NCBI RefSeq assembly: GCF_030505195.1
Contig: NZ_CP129672.1
Location: 1,364,001 to 1,428,000 of the forward strand
Reading direction: 5' to 3'
DNA: 64,000 nt
Origin: Comamonas testosteroni
GTDB lineage: Bacteria > Pseudomonadota > Gammaproteobacteria > Burkholderiales > Burkholderiaceae_C
A program made the position numbers and the translations under genes. The notes under the pieces were generated by a model that was given only the letters and a program-made list of their open reading frames with translations, did no database searches and was not told the DNA's origin. This document shows, piece after piece, positions 63,979-64,000 of the stretch (its first letter is position 1; each line of letters opens with the position of its first letter).

Positions 63979-64000
63979 AAATAACGAAACACATCAAACT
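63975..64000 (+). CDS. Start of the next pilus gene, cut by the window edge (probably PilW)
   Basis: ATG at 63975 overlaps the pilV stop (ATGA); only MKITKHIK is visible. PilW follows PilV in typical minor pilin operons, so this is the expected gene, but the sequence shown is too short to prove it. Confidence 0.4.

Noticed and set aside
1..64000. CRISPR arrays, insertion sequences, prophage genes, rRNA operons or toxin-antitoxin pairs
   Set aside because: Looked for by eye on both strands; no regular spaced repeats, transposase motifs or rRNA sequences were seen.

Overview
The window looks like chromosome of a betaproteobacterium of the family Comamonadaceae, most likely Comamonas or a close relative such as Delftia. 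This is inferred from high GC with strong GC3 coding, two orphan Bug/TctC solute-binding proteins, the gene order rpsO-pnp-quinone oxidoreductase-tpiA-secG-tRNA-Leu-nuoA..N-DUF2818-DUF1178, a GdhA-type glutamate dehydrogenase, and short GC-rich hairpin repeats of the kind seen between genes in this family. I saw no insertion sequence, prophage, plasmid gene or CRISPR array.

Layout. 1-3750 (+): 3' part of a di-haem cytochrome c peroxidase, then a membrane histidine kinase and a double-receiver response regulator. 3843-7573: DedA membrane protein (-), small glycine-zipper lipoprotein (+) and mutL (+). 7683-23708 is a patchwork of metabolic and transport genes lying between mutL and miaA: an RpiR regulator facing a racemase/MFS pair, gdhA, a P2-type cation ATPase, an orphan Bug protein, a secreted cupin, a DUF5329 protein, a double-domain methylglyoxal-synthase-like protein, an alpha/beta hydrolase, a Bcr/CflA exporter, and a Tat-exported Bug protein paired with a sulfatase. 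23830-30704: miaA, then a LolD-like ATPase, a large FtsX-type permease, a VOC protein and an AttH/CrtC lipocalin-like exported protein, closed by a convergent TetR regulator. 30895-38363 (-): membrane PQQ dehydrogenase and a five-gene branched-chain amino acid (Liv-type) ABC transporter. 38364-39081 has no supported gene but carries strong inverted repeats. 39082-40811 (+): lipoprotein, ECF sigma factor and anti-sigma factor. 40845-56177 (-): DUF1178, DUF2818 and all fourteen complex I genes nuoA-N, several joined by 4-bp overlaps. 56252-61497 (-): tRNA-Leu(GAG), secG, tpiA, quinone oxidoreductase, pnp, rpsO. 61733-64000 (+): a small secreted protein and the start of a type IV pilus minor-pilin operon (two FimT/GspH paralogues, pilV, and the first codons of the next gene).

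How the genes work together. The nuo block is a complete NADH:quinone oxidoreductase, and the PQQ dehydrogenase and peroxidase also connect to the respiratory chain. The Liv, Bug, MFS and sulfatase genes fit a soil or water heterotroph that scavenges organic and amino acids. pnp and rpsO are adjacent as in many proteobacteria, with a long hairpin in the pnp leader. The most interesting items for follow-up are the double methylglyoxal-synthase-like protein, the Att-like ABC/lipocalin cluster, the ECF sigma/lipoprotein unit, the histidine kinase/double-receiver pair, the sulfatase/Bug pair, and an orphan hairpin in the 718-bp gene-free stretch. All functions come from reading motifs by eye; no database search was run.
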